This document shows, piece after piece, positions 1 to 8,183 of a stretch of 64,000 nt of DNA. A program made the position numbers and the translations under genes. The notes below the pieces were generated by a model, which did not search any database, had not been told where the DNA came from, and saw nothing but the letters and a program-made list of their open reading frames with translations. Source of the DNA: CAZAZQ01 sp964489705 (GTDB lineage Bacteria > Zixibacteria > MSB-5A5 > GN15 > FEB-12); assembly GCA_964489705.1 (NCBI GenBank), contig CAZAZQ010000007.1, forward strand, positions 1 to 64,000, in the 5' to 3' direction. The first letter of the stretch is position 1. Every line of letters starts with the position of its first letter.

Positions 1-1
1 C

Positions 2-349
2 TACAAATACAAGTATTTTATGCCAACAGAAATCAATCAGAATTGGGTGATTTCGGACAATAAACTACATAAGAAAATCGAAACGGTTTCCCTTAGACTG
101 GGTGAGCTGAACTCCTTTGCCAAGTTTGTACCCAACATTGATCTGTTTATCCAGTCATATGTGATGAAAGAAGCGGTTACCTCAAGTCGGATTGAGGGAA
201 CGAAAACAAATATTGAAGAAGCCTTTTCCGAAGAGCTCGACATCAACCCGGAGCATCGGAATGACTGGATAAAAACAAACAGGTATGTCGAGGCGATGAA
301 CTTTGCCCTCGATAAGCTAAAAAAGCTTCCGCTTTCCAATCGCCTAATC
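2..349 (+). pseudogene. Fic/DOC family protein, N-terminal fragment cut by an insertion sequence
   Basis: The frame open from base 2 encodes the N-terminal part of a Fic-type AMP-transferase (Fic_N region). It reads YKYFMPTEIN, ELNSFAKFVPNIDLFIQ, and then SSRIEGT, which fits the (S/T)xxxE(G/N) inhibitory-helix motif. The similarity runs through LPLSNRLI and stops at base 349, exactly where a TGT insertion-sequence terminus begins. The catalytic HPFxxGNGR motif is absent, so the product cannot be an active transferase. The gene probably starts left of the window, because homologues have residues before the FMP segment; the ATG at 20 is the first in view. I did not find the missing C-terminal part on the far side of the insertion, so the locus has also suffered deletion or rearrangement. 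Confidence 0.8.
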
Positions 350-1515
350 TGTACTAGCCACTATTTAACCTGACAGTGGATAGTTGTCGGTACGTTATGA
401 TTCAACATTTTTTCTTTTGCCAATGGTATAGCATCAACAAACGTTTGCATCGGTGTTTTCCCAAAACAATACTTACCGCTGTGTGGTCGTTGTTCGTTAT
501 ACTCTCGCATCCATATATCGACATCAGTCTGCAATTCGTCAATAGAGGTATAGACTTTTTTTCGAAAAGCAACCCGATAGAATTCATTGAGAACAGTTTT
601 GTGGAACCTCTCACAGATACCGTTGGTTTGGGGGCTTCGGGCTCTGGTTCTGGTGTGATCGATCTCCTCAAGGTCCAGGTAGAGTTGGTACTCATGATGT
701 TCCCGTTTGCCACAGTATTCAGTGCCACGATCGGTTAAAATACGCAGCAACGGAATCTCATGATCTTCAAAGAAGGGGATGACCCGATCATTGAGCAGAT
801 CGGCCGCCACCAGAGCGTTCTTGCGGTCGTACAGTTTGGCAAAGGCGACCTTACTGTAGGTGTCGATGAAGGTCTGCTGGTAGATACGCCCAACCCCCTT
901 GAGAGTGCCGACATAGAACGTGTCCTGAGCGCCCAGATACCCTGGATGCTCCGTTTCTATCTCGCCGCATGCTTCTTGCTCCTGTTTAGCTTTCTCCAGG
1001 GCCGTCAACTGTGCTTCGGTGAGGATCCGGTTCTCCTGAGCCATCTTCGCTTCTAGTGCCTTCAGGCGTTTCTTGAACGTCTCCAGATCATGGCGCAACC
1101 ATACACTGCGTACCCCTCCCGGCTAAACAAACATCCCCTGCTTCTTCAACTCATTGCTCACCCGCAACTGACCATAAGCCGGCTGATCAAAAGCCATCGC
1201 TACGACCGCTTCCTCAATCTCCGGATCTACCCGGTTCTTCACATTCGGCTTCTTGCGACTGATCTCCTGCAATGCAGCTTCGCCACCGGTCTCATAAAGC
1301 TCTTTAAATCGATAGAAACTGTCACGGGAATATCCCATCACTTTGCATGCCTGGCTGACATTCCCTAACTGACGAGCCAACTCTAACAACCCAAGGAAAC
1401 TAGATGATGACTGTCGAGTTCTTAATGACATCGAGTGAAGATATGAGCCTCTGTAATCCTCTGGATTGAAGTTACAGGGTGTTGTTTTCATTTTTTGACA
1501 TACATTTTTCTAACA
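350..1515 (-). mobile_element. IS481-family insertion sequence
   Basis: The element of about 1.17 kb carries one DDE transposase on the minus strand. The left end is well placed: TGT at 350 directly follows the last conserved Fic codon. The right end is set at the complementary ...CTAACA at 1515, giving TGTTAG on the minus strand, which suits IS481-type TGT...ACA ends. The two ends match only loosely (TGTACTAG against TGTTAG), and I see no target-site duplication (CCTAATC on the left, GCGAACTTC on the right). The right border could therefore be off by some bases, or the flank may have been deleted after insertion. Confidence 0.75.
361..1491 (-). pseudogene. IS481-family transposase with an in-frame TAG stop
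   Basis: One continuous minus-strand frame runs from ATG at 1491 to a stop at 361 and is broken only by TAG at 1123-1125. The first part (122 aa) is a helix-turn-helix region ([20 protein letters not shown]). The second part holds the integrase core: [47 protein letters not shown] and [14 protein letters not shown], consistent with the DDE triad. In relatives I recall the junction as ...[11 protein letters not shown]; here a stop replaces the Ser after FV, and PGGVRSVW continues in frame. One base change (TCG to TAG) would explain it. The protein is probably dead unless TAG is read through or the second part starts alone at the TTG at 1098. Confidence 0.85.
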
Positions 1516-1555
1516 GCGAACTTCACGGAGGTTAATGCACCTTGACGGAACTTGA

Positions 1556-1744
1556 TGCAACTTAACTCAGCTTAACGATAAGAAAACCAATAAAAAGCAG
1601 CTCTTTTATACTTCTTCAGAGAAGCCCCTTTACCAGCGGATCCGTGAGGTACACTGTGTGGTTATCCGGCAACTTCGCGCTGAGGGACGCTGCAATCATC
1701 CTTTTAACTGGGCAGCGTTTATTGCCGTGGGGGATTGGAGGTGA
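1556..1744 (+). pseudogene. CHAT-domain protein, C-terminal remnant
   Basis: The frame from about 1556 to TGA at 1742-1744 encodes about 50 residues with YQRIREVHCVVIRQLRAEG and then NHPFNWAAFIAVGDWR. The ending HPf.WAAFi..GdW is the usual C-terminus of CHAT (caspase-HetF-associated with TPRs) domains, and the preceding helix suits the last helix of that fold. No start codon, TPR region or catalytic His/Cys part is present upstream; the frame is closed by TGA at 1553. It is probably the tail of a deleted gene. It is not a copy of the CHAT gene at 4415-7441, whose end reads HPYTWAGFVVFEN. Confidence 0.65.
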
Positions 1745-1877
1745 TCTCCTCACCTCTTGCCCGCAGTCTTTTCAGTAAAAAATTGCTCCTTTTAAGCCGC
1801 TTTTCCGAAAATACCTTTTCCGGTTCGTTGGTTGAATAGAACATCAAAGGAATCTCTATAACTTATGGGAGGATAAC

Positions 1878-2039
1878 ATGGAAAGAAGACTCTTTCCTCT
1901 CTTGTTTGGTGGAGACTTGTTAGACGACGTGTTGTTGCAATTTATTATAATATCGGGAGTTACAAGGAGAAGTAGGGTGAAGGGGAGTAAAATATTTCTG
2001 TGTTTGTATCCATCTTTATTGTTTAGCAAGTTTCATTGA
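1878..2039 (+). CDS. possible 53-aa small protein
   Basis: An ATG at 1878 follows a strong ribosome-binding site (GGGAGG, about 5 nt spacing) and opens a 53-codon frame ending at TGA 2037-2039, ten bases before the next gene. The product starts MERRLFPLLFGGDLLDDVLL and continues with a short hydrophobic stretch (QFIIISG) and a basic tail. I recognise no family. Placement and spacing suggest it could be a short upstream cistron or leader for the permease that follows. Against it, the surroundings are decayed and the composition is unremarkable. Confidence 0.35.
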   Translation: MERRLFPLLFGGDLLDDVLLQFIIISGVTRRSRVKGSKIFLCLYPSLLFSKFH

Positions 2040-2048
2040 GGAGGAGAA

Positions 2049-3410
2049 ATGGAAGCCCTTAAACCGAGCCAGGTATTTATTATAGGAACCGCTGGAAAGC
2101 ATTTTACCTCAGCGTTTTACATTGTAGCTTATCCGGTTTTCCTATGGCATTACCTTGCTGAAAGTGTACAAATAAATTTAGCATATCTCACTATACCGGC
2201 TATTCTCACTATTAAATTTCTCCTTGAGTTCTTCTTCGATATTTTATCGAGTTATCATGCTGATTACAAAATGAATGTGGGTGAAAGAAGGAGAAAGATA
2301 TTCCTAGTCGGCTATTATTGTATGGTCGCCGTTTATATAATCTTGTTTGTACTGGCTTCTCTGCTTTTTTTCGGTGTAGGATTAAGTCAGGCTCTGGTTT
2401 TTGTTTTCCTTTTGGGGACAGAATTCTTTCGTACTTTTGGTAATGCCTTTGAATCAGGAGCCTTTGACGGCTGGGCGTTATCTGCCGAATTGAAACGTAA
2501 TCCAAAATTTAACAAAGCGGATATGTTTGCTGCAGCTCAGTTTTACAGACGGTTATTTCTTCTTCTCGGAGCCATCACCGCAACTCTTCTCGTTATCCTT
2601 TCGAGGCAAGGGGAACCCGGGAAACCGGAATTGTATTGGATGGTAATTTGGGGGCTCGCTGCATTATTTCAAGCTATACTGGCTTTCCTTCTCCGGAAAC
2701 TTTCCGAGCATATCGGGGATTTTGGTGATTCCCGAGAGGAGACGATCAAGGCACGTACAAAGATAATTTTGTCCTCTGCCTTTAAGAAATCATCTTTCCC
2801 CGTGTGGGTATTACTGGCAAGTTTATATGCTATGGGAATGATTATAACTTTTACGTGGCCGGTTGTAATTGGCAAGGGGCTTTTCGGTAAAGAGGCTTGG
2901 AGATATATCACCCCCTTGTGTCTTATTTTTGTCGGACTACTTGGTGCCTCTCTGGCGCGAAGGTATGCAAATAAAAATTTAGACGTAACCAAACTCGTTG
3001 CTTACGGCAAAGTGGGAACATTAGTTGTTGCCTTGGCATTGGCAGGAGCCGGATTGTTGCTTGTGTTCACCCCAAGCTATGGTGATCAGTATTACCAACT
3101 TCCTTTAACGGCTATTGGGTTTCTTTTAATAACACGCTTTTTTCGTTTTTTCTCAGCACCTTTTGTAGATTCTCTTGTCCACAGCTACATTGAAGATGAA
3201 AGGATCAGGGCAACCGTTGTTTCTATTCGGACTGCTGGTTCTAATTTTTTCGCTTTTCTTGTCTTCAGTGCTATTACGGTGCTTGGTTTCATAAAAAGGG
3301 GCAAAGAGAGTCAGCCTATTGATGCAATAGGGTGGGTTTTCGTTTTCCTTTCGATAGTTGTAATTATGTTAATAATTCTCATTCGTGTTTATGGAAGAAA
3401 AAAAGGATGA
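2049..3410 (+). CDS. MFS-like multi-pass membrane transporter
   Basis: The 453-aa protein has roughly twelve hydrophobic segments arranged like a major facilitator permease, with a basic loop (NVGERRRKIFLVGYY) after the second or third helix where MFS proteins carry their conserved charged loop. The central cytoplasmic loop (about residues 215-245) is charged, as expected between the two six-helix halves. The substrate cannot be inferred. The start is supported by GAGGAGG seven bases before ATG 2049. It overlaps the next gene by ATGA, so the two are probably translationally coupled. An efflux or uptake role is a guess. Confidence 0.7.
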   Translation: MEALKPSQVFIIGTAGKHFTSAFYIVAYPVFLWHYLAESVQINLAYLTIPAILTIKFLLEFFFDILSSYHADYKMNVGERRRKIFLVGYYCMVAVYIILFVLASLLFFGVGLSQALVFVFLLGTEFFRTFGNAFESGAFDGWALSAELKRNPKFNKADMFAAAQFYRRLFLLLGAITATLLVILSRQGEPGKPELYWMVIWGLAALFQAILAFLLRKLSEHIGDFGDSREETIKARTKIILSSAFKKSSFPVWVLLASLYAMGMIITFTWPVVIGKGLFGKEAWRYITPLCLIFVGLLGASLARRYANKNLDVTKLVAYGKVGTLVVALALAGAGLLLVFTPSYGDQYYQLPLTAIGFLLITRFFRFFSAPFVDSLVHSYIEDERIRATVVSIRTAGSNFFAFLVFSAITVLGFIKRGKESQPIDAIGWVFVFLSIVVIMLIILIRVYGRKKG

Positions 3411-4036
3411 GGATAATCAAGATGGAGCTTTTCTCGTTTATCAAGCAGACTCTGAAAGCTATTTTCAACTTGCTCCGTTTTGTAGAATATATCAAAAAGA
3501 TAGCAGCAACGTTAAGAGATGTTTATAACGCGATCGAAGAGAAAGCAGGAAAAGCGGTTGCTTCTCTTGCAGTTGGTATTGTTGTTTTGTCAGTTTCTCT
3601 TGTTGCAATAATTGTCATTGTTATCTTAAATCCCATGCTTTCCCCACAAGATACTGCGAAGAAAATAACATTTGTTGCTTTTGCCCCTGACAGCGTTGGG
3701 GGCAAGTTTTGGGAAGAATTGAAAAAGGACATAGGATCTGATGTGGAAGTAGTGTCAAGAGATAGTCCCAAGTATATTCTGGAGGAACTAAGAGGCGGTT
3801 CGTTATCGAAAGGTGACATTTATGTGTTTAACGTAGATGTCGTAGATTCTATAATCGAGAATAATAGCGTTTACTATCTTGCACAATTAAGAGAAGTATC
3901 GCCATCACTGGGAATCGTGTGTTACTCAAAAGTTCTCTCGTTAAGTTCACATTTATTTACGTCTTGTAATAATGAACAAGAGCTCCGTACAGCTATAAAA
4001 GTTATGTTGAATGAAAGAAAAACTTCGAAACCATAA
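3407..4036 (+). CDS. one-pass membrane protein of unknown function, coupled to the permease
   Basis: The start at 3407 overlaps the permease stop (ATGA); ATG at 3422 with GAGGA eight bases upstream is an equally good choice. The 209-aa product has an N-terminal amphipathic helical part (residues 1-45), one strong membrane segment (about 50-75, SLAVGIVVLSVSLVAIIVIV) and a soluble C-terminal domain of about 130 residues. The soluble domain opens ITFVAFAPDS and later has IYVFNVDVVDS, an alternating strand/helix pattern. I recognise no family. The coupling suggests it works with the MFS-like protein, for example as an accessory or sensing subunit, but nothing in the sequence proves this. Confidence 0.65.
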   Translation: MRIIKMELFSFIKQTLKAIFNLLRFVEYIKKIAATLRDVYNAIEEKAGKAVASLAVGIVVLSVSLVAIIVIVILNPMLSPQDTAKKITFVAFAPDSVGGKFWEELKKDIGSDVEVVSRDSPKYILEELRGGSLSKGDIYVFNVDVVDSIIENNSVYYLAQLREVSPSLGIVCYSKVLSLSSHLFTSCNNEQELRTAIKVMLNERKTSKP

Positions 4037-4414
4037 TGAAATCGAAGTATAAGGGTGATAGAGATTATGATACTTGTTTGGTATCATAAGAAACTTGTCG
4101 CAGGCGCAAGAAACAAGACAGTACTGCAAGCCGGTGGCAGATAGGTTAAGTGAAGAAAAACGGTAGGGATTCCTGTATACTGGGAGGATGGTTTATACGA
4201 GAGTTGCCTCCAGAATGGTAATTGTTTTTTCCCCTTTCTCTCAGTTTGTGAAACTAAGACGTGTGCCGCTGTAATTTAATATGACGCGGGGTGGAAACAG
4301 GTAATAAAGTAATTAAAACTTCTAACCGGTAAATGGCTATTAGAGTACCTTTCGGTTGATAACATGTTACCAGTCATGAAGGAACTAATTCCATTCCTAT
4401 CAAAAAAACTACAG
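4037..4414. other. 378-nt intergenic region between converging genes
   Basis: No gene is evident. Two hairpins follow the upstream stop: ACTTCGA (4022-4028) with TCGAAGT (4042-4048), and TATGATAC (4066-4073) with GTATCATA (4081-4088) around a 7-nt loop. Neither is followed by a long T run, so they are at best weak terminators for the 2049-4036 gene pair. The rest shows no pattern I can name. Confidence 0.5.
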
Positions 4415-7400
4415 CTAATTTTCGAAGACGACAAAGCCCGCCCATGTGTAGGGATGGTCGACTTGGTGGGCCTGTCGAAGCTGTTTGAGCATGTCAAGCT
4501 GGAGAGCCCGCCAAGATTCAGAGAGGGGTAGAGTAGGTTGGTAATTGTCATACAAGCGTGAAAAGAGTGTTTGAGTCGATTGATCGGAGATTGACCACAG
4601 AGTACTCATCACGGTTTTTGCTCCCGCCATTTGAAACGCCCGACGCAAGCCGAATATCCCTTCGCCGGTGTGTACTTTTCCCAGTCCCGTTTTGCAAGCG
4701 GAAAGAACTACTAATTCCACCCCCCGTAAGTCTAAAGCCGAGACTTCACAGGCGGTGAGGATTCCGTCGTCGATAGGAACAGCCGTGTTTTCCAGTGGCA
4801 CGTTTGCTCCCGCTAAGAAGAGTCCGGTGAGTAGAAGCGGGTTTTCTTCAAGGTGTTCTTTCTTGGTTAAAGGAGCTTCCTGTCCTTTTTCAAAAAGGCA
4901 CGTTCCCTCCAGAAAGTAACCGTGGGTCGCCACGTGAATGACTCGTTTCCCGGGAGCGGTTACCTTGAAATTGTCTTCTGTTGCCCGATACCCTAAAAAC
5001 ATTTCAAGCGGTTCTCTTTGATGCTTTCGCCAACTCTCCGCTACCAGCTCGATTTCATGCCTTGTCCCCGGTAGAGAGGTTAGTTCAATTTCTTGAAGTT
5101 CTCCGCAAGCGGAGCGGATAGCGCCGAGGTCGACTTGAACGTATTCTTTCCTTTCGTAAGTGGGTTGTCGACCATCCACTCTCTCGGCAATGGTAGCGTT
5201 GTAATCCGGATCTCCCAGAGCCAACAGCCCCTTTCCGCTCAGGGAGGTGGTGGTATGGCGGGCAAAGTCGCCGGCGGAAGAATAATAATGGATGGCGTAC
5301 CGCTCTATCAGGTACTTTCTTTCTTTGTTGAGAAGACCGGCGAAGGAGATGTAGTTCAGTGCCCCGTCCGGTGAGATAAATACTTCCGTTATACCTTTCC
5401 CGAGATGCTTTTCGACGGGGTTCCAAAGGTAGGTTACCAAGTCGTCATTTATCAGAAGGTACTCCTTCTTGTCTGTTTGCGTGGGGGTGCCGCCAAACAT
5501 GGCGATGCGAGACATATGCTGGCGGTATTCGTCAATCAGATTTTCAATTTCTCCCGCTGTTCCCAAGTATTCGATAATCGGATATTTCCCTTTCTTTAAG
5601 ACTACCGCAAGATAACGATTGTCGATGGGGAAGCCATCGGTTTGGTAATAACGGTAGCTGTAGTATTCTATGAAGACCCCATCTTCCGGCAGAGCCGTCA
5701 AGAGGGAATCATACGTAAACTCTTCTTTCAATCGTTCGTCGTTCGTAACACCATATATTGCCAGTTCTTTTTCCAATTCCTCGGTGGTTCTCTCCAGAGC
5801 TGCTATTTTTGTTTTGTAGGCGACCAGGTTAGCTTGAGGTCCGGCAACAAAAATTCTCGAGAGCTGATACTTTACGGATTTCAGAGAATCAAGCAAAATG
5901 GTAACGTCCGGGCTTTTGTTTGCCAGTAACATTTGCTGGCGTTTGTATATGACGTCCGAAATATGCCCTTTATTGTGCAGAATTGAATTGACCAAGTTTG
6001 ACATAACGTCGTCGTCGATCCATGAATAGTCTAAGTAGGTGGAAATCAAAATATCCACGTCTTGCCGATTTGCTTGGGAGTACGTCAGGGCGTCTTTTTC
6101 CGACATGGTCAGCATATTTTCGTGCAGGAGCCGAGCGCTCACGTTCACCGCGCGGGTAGCGTAGCGGAAGGCATTCACAGAGTCGCCGGAAGCACGGTAG
6201 AAGTTTCTCATTGTCCGCAACATTTCGATAGTCATATAAGAGTCGGTGCCGAACAGGTCTTCCCGAATTGCCAAGGCTTTTTTTAGGTAGAGAGCGGCTT
6301 TATCGAATTTGTGCCAAGCCGTATACAGTTGCCCTAAAAGCCCCATGATGTTTGCCGTATAGGGGTTATTTTCTCCCAGGTACTTCCTTTTATTTTCAAG
6401 GGCACGGAGAAGAAGAGGCTCGGCTTTTTCGTATTTGCCCATCTTCAGGTACAATTTCCCTAACTGTCTGACATTGTCAATGACGTCAAGATGGTCGGGT
6501 CCGAGCTTTTTCTCTCTGGCTTGGAGAGCCTCCTTGATTAGTACTTCGGCGGTATCAAGCTTGCCTACTTTTATAAAGAAATCTCCGAAGAAGCTTTTTG
6601 CTTGGGCGATAAACAAATCATTGCTTTCCAGAGAGTCGTCTAAAATATCGAGACACGTTTCATAGTAGTTTTGAGCTTTGTCGGCAAGTTCCTGTCTTAA
6701 GGCTACATCTGCCATGTCTAAAAGAGTATGACCCGTTATGGGGCTGCGGGGACCGAAAGTTCTTTTGCGATGTTCATATATATGATGGAATATGGTATCG
6801 GCTTCGAAATATTTTCCGTCCATCATCAACACCGTGGCGAGATTTCTCAGGCACCGGTAAGTTTCTTCACTCTCTTGTCCGTAATATCTCGTAAGTATTT
6901 CCAGAGCACGGTGGAACTGTTGCACGGACAGACGAAACTTTCCAATGTTTTTGTTGATTAAGGCGATGTTATGGAGAATTGAAGCGTAAAATGCTTCTTC
7001 TTCCGGTAACAGATTTTCTGTGAGGTCTCGTGCTTTGTTATAATATGTTAATGCCTTATTAACTAATCCCCGCCGGTTATTCGTAAACCCCAATTTATAA
7101 TAGAGAGTAGCGACGGCCGGGTGCTTTTCACCGAAAAGGGGTATGGCGGTGTTGAGGGCTTGCAAGTAGCATGACTCTGCTTCGGAATAATTGTAGTTTG
7201 CATCATAAAGGCTGCCCAAACGGAATAGGATTATAATGACAGCGGTGTCTTGCTGCCCGGACGCAGCTCGGATGCTCTTCAAAGTATTGTTGTATATAGT
7301 AAGGGCGGAATCAAAGTCCTTATGGTACTTGTAGAGAGAGTCGGCTTTGTCAAGCTGCCGTTGCCAGCCGCTGACTTTTCCTTCACAGTAGGAAAGTGGG

Positions 7401-7441
7401 AAGAAGAGCAATATTACAAATAGCAAATAGACCCTTCTCAT
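4415..7441 (-). CDS. exported TPR-CHAT protein (caspase-like cysteine peptidase domain)
   Basis: The 1008-aa protein begins with a signal-peptide-like segment (MRRVYLLFVILLFFPLSYC). A long array of tetratricopeptide repeats (about residues 30-430) follows with 42-residue kinesin-light-chain-like spacing, for example LGKLYLKMGKYEKAEPLLLRA. After a linker helix region comes a CHAT domain (about 690-1005). The presumed catalytic dyad is intact: His840 in HVATHG and Cys916 in VLSACKTG. CHAT domains belong to the caspase clan; some are proteases activated through attached TPRs. An N-terminal signal puts this one in the envelope or outside, unlike the cytoplasmic CHAT proteases of CRISPR or gasdermin systems. 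It stands alone between divergent and convergent neighbours. Its substrate is unknown. Confidence 0.88.
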   Translation of the reverse strand: MRRVYLLFVILLFFPLSYCEGKVSGWQRQLDKADSLYKYHKDFDSALTIYNNTLKSIRAASGQQDTAVIIILFRLGSLYDANYNYSEAESCYLQALNTAIPLFGEKHPAVATLYYKLGFTNNRRGLVNKALTYYNKARDLTENLLPEEEAFYASILHNIALINKNIGKFRLSVQQFHRALEILTRYYGQESEETYRCLRNLATVLMMDGKYFEADTIFHHIYEHRKRTFGPRSPITGHTLLDMADVALRQELADKAQNYYETCLDILDDSLESNDLFIAQAKSFFGDFFIKVGKLDTAEVLIKEALQAREKKLGPDHLDVIDNVRQLGKLYLKMGKYEKAEPLLLRALENKRKYLGENNPYTANIMGLLGQLYTAWHKFDKAALYLKKALAIREDLFGTDSYMTIEMLRTMRNFYRASGDSVNAFRYATRAVNVSARLLHENMLTMSEKDALTYSQANRQDVDILISTYLDYSWIDDDVMSNLVNSILHNKGHISDVIYKRQQMLLANKSPDVTILLDSLKSVKYQLSRIFVAGPQANLVAYKTKIAALERTTEELEKELAIYGVTNDERLKEEFTYDSLLTALPEDGVFIEYYSYRYYQTDGFPIDNRYLAVVLKKGKYPIIEYLGTAGEIENLIDEYRQHMSRIAMFGGTPTQTDKKEYLLINDDLVTYLWNPVEKHLGKGITEVFISPDGALNYISFAGLLNKERKYLIERYAIHYYSSAGDFARHTTTSLSGKGLLALGDPDYNATIAERVDGRQPTYERKEYVQVDLGAIRSACGELQEIELTSLPGTRHEIELVAESWRKHQREPLEMFLGYRATEDNFKVTAPGKRVIHVATHGYFLEGTCLFEKGQEAPLTKKEHLEENPLLLTGLFLAGANVPLENTAVPIDDGILTACEVSALDLRGVELVVLSACKTGLGKVHTGEGIFGLRRAFQMAGAKTVMSTLWSISDQSTQTLFSRLYDNYQPTLPLSESWRALQLDMLKQLRQAHQVDHPYTWAGFVVFEN

Positions 7442-7482
7442 TGTTACTCATCTTTTTTGTGTTTCGTTCCTTAACTATATGG

Positions 7483-7676
7483 AGAAAGCATCAGTAAGCC
7501 ACCATGCCGACATGGTAAATATAACCATTTTCATCTTTTTAGCAAGTGTTATCTTTGCCTGAGGATAAATCTTTTTCTCGTGAGGGATCTTTCCCAAAGA
7601 AAATGGTATATCGACTGTAAGAAATCGCTCCTTTCGGAGATTCTGATAATAGAAAGCATCAGAAAAGCAGCATGCC
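7483..7676. repeat. imperfect direct repeat pair, 26 bp, each beside a small hairpin
   Basis: AGAAAGCATCAG plus a similar tail ending CATGCC occurs at 7483-7508 and again at 7651-7676, 168 bases apart, with 5 or so differences in the middle. The first copy runs into the hairpin ACCATG (7501-7506)/CATGGT (7511-7516). The second runs into a weaker ATGC...GCAT hairpin at about 7672-7684. The pair lies in the 740-nt gap between the CHAT gene and the 1434-aa exported protein and could mark duplicated regulatory sites. Confidence 0.55.
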
Positions 7677-7995
7677 ACGGTGCATAGCAAGCGAACTTTG
7701 CCTATGAAAAGAATCAGAAGTCAACAGTAACAAACGGAGGTGAGAAAAGAATACGTATAGCATGTTGCTACAGTTAAAGAGTAAGGTGTCTTTTGCTTCA
7801 CCGGAAAGATCAACCAAAGCGATAGCTCCATAGTTGTTAGGTGGGCTTTACGAAGAGACGCCAAACCGTCTGTGCAACGACTTAAGCAACACAAACTCTC
7901 CGACTCTGAGAGGAGGTGATTCACGGGACAAATACGAATCTAACGAAGCAGGAAATTAAGTTAAGAGTAACTACTTAGACCGGAGGTGAATTTGT

Positions 7996-8058
7996 ATGCG
8001 AACGACGTTTGTTTTATGTCGGCGGAGGAAAGGGGTTGGATGGGCTTTTTGCCCTTGA
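7996..8058 (+). CDS. possible 20-aa leader peptide
   Basis: GGAGGTGA at 7982-7989, about 6 nt before ATG 7996, is one of the best ribosome-binding sites in the window. The frame is MRTTFVLCRRRKGVGWAFCP followed by TGA. It lies 126 bases before the start of the 1434-aa exported protein. A short run GGGCTTTTTGCCC at its end can form a hairpin over the stop codon, which would suit translation-coupled control of the gene downstream. Two other GGAGGTGA sites (about 7735 and 7912) in the same leader have no well-spaced ATG. No homology is recognised. Confidence 0.35.
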   Translation: MRTTFVLCRRRKGVGWAFCP

Positions 8059-8183
8059 GAAGACGCATAGAAGGGGGTATTGAATAGATTTACCTTATTC
8101 TTAAGGCAGATCAAAGCTTAATCATATATGTTGACTGAATCCTTAAAAACAAGAATTGAAAATTTCAAAGAAAGGAAGTATCC

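Noticed and set aside
7475..7924. Two short minus-strand frames (71 and 67 codons) in the leader region
   Set aside because: No ribosome sites and no protein-like pattern.
7740..8060. A cyclic-di-GMP or cobalamin riboswitch in the leader before the 1434-aa protein
   Set aside because: I compared both strands with the conserved cores from memory and found no match to either.
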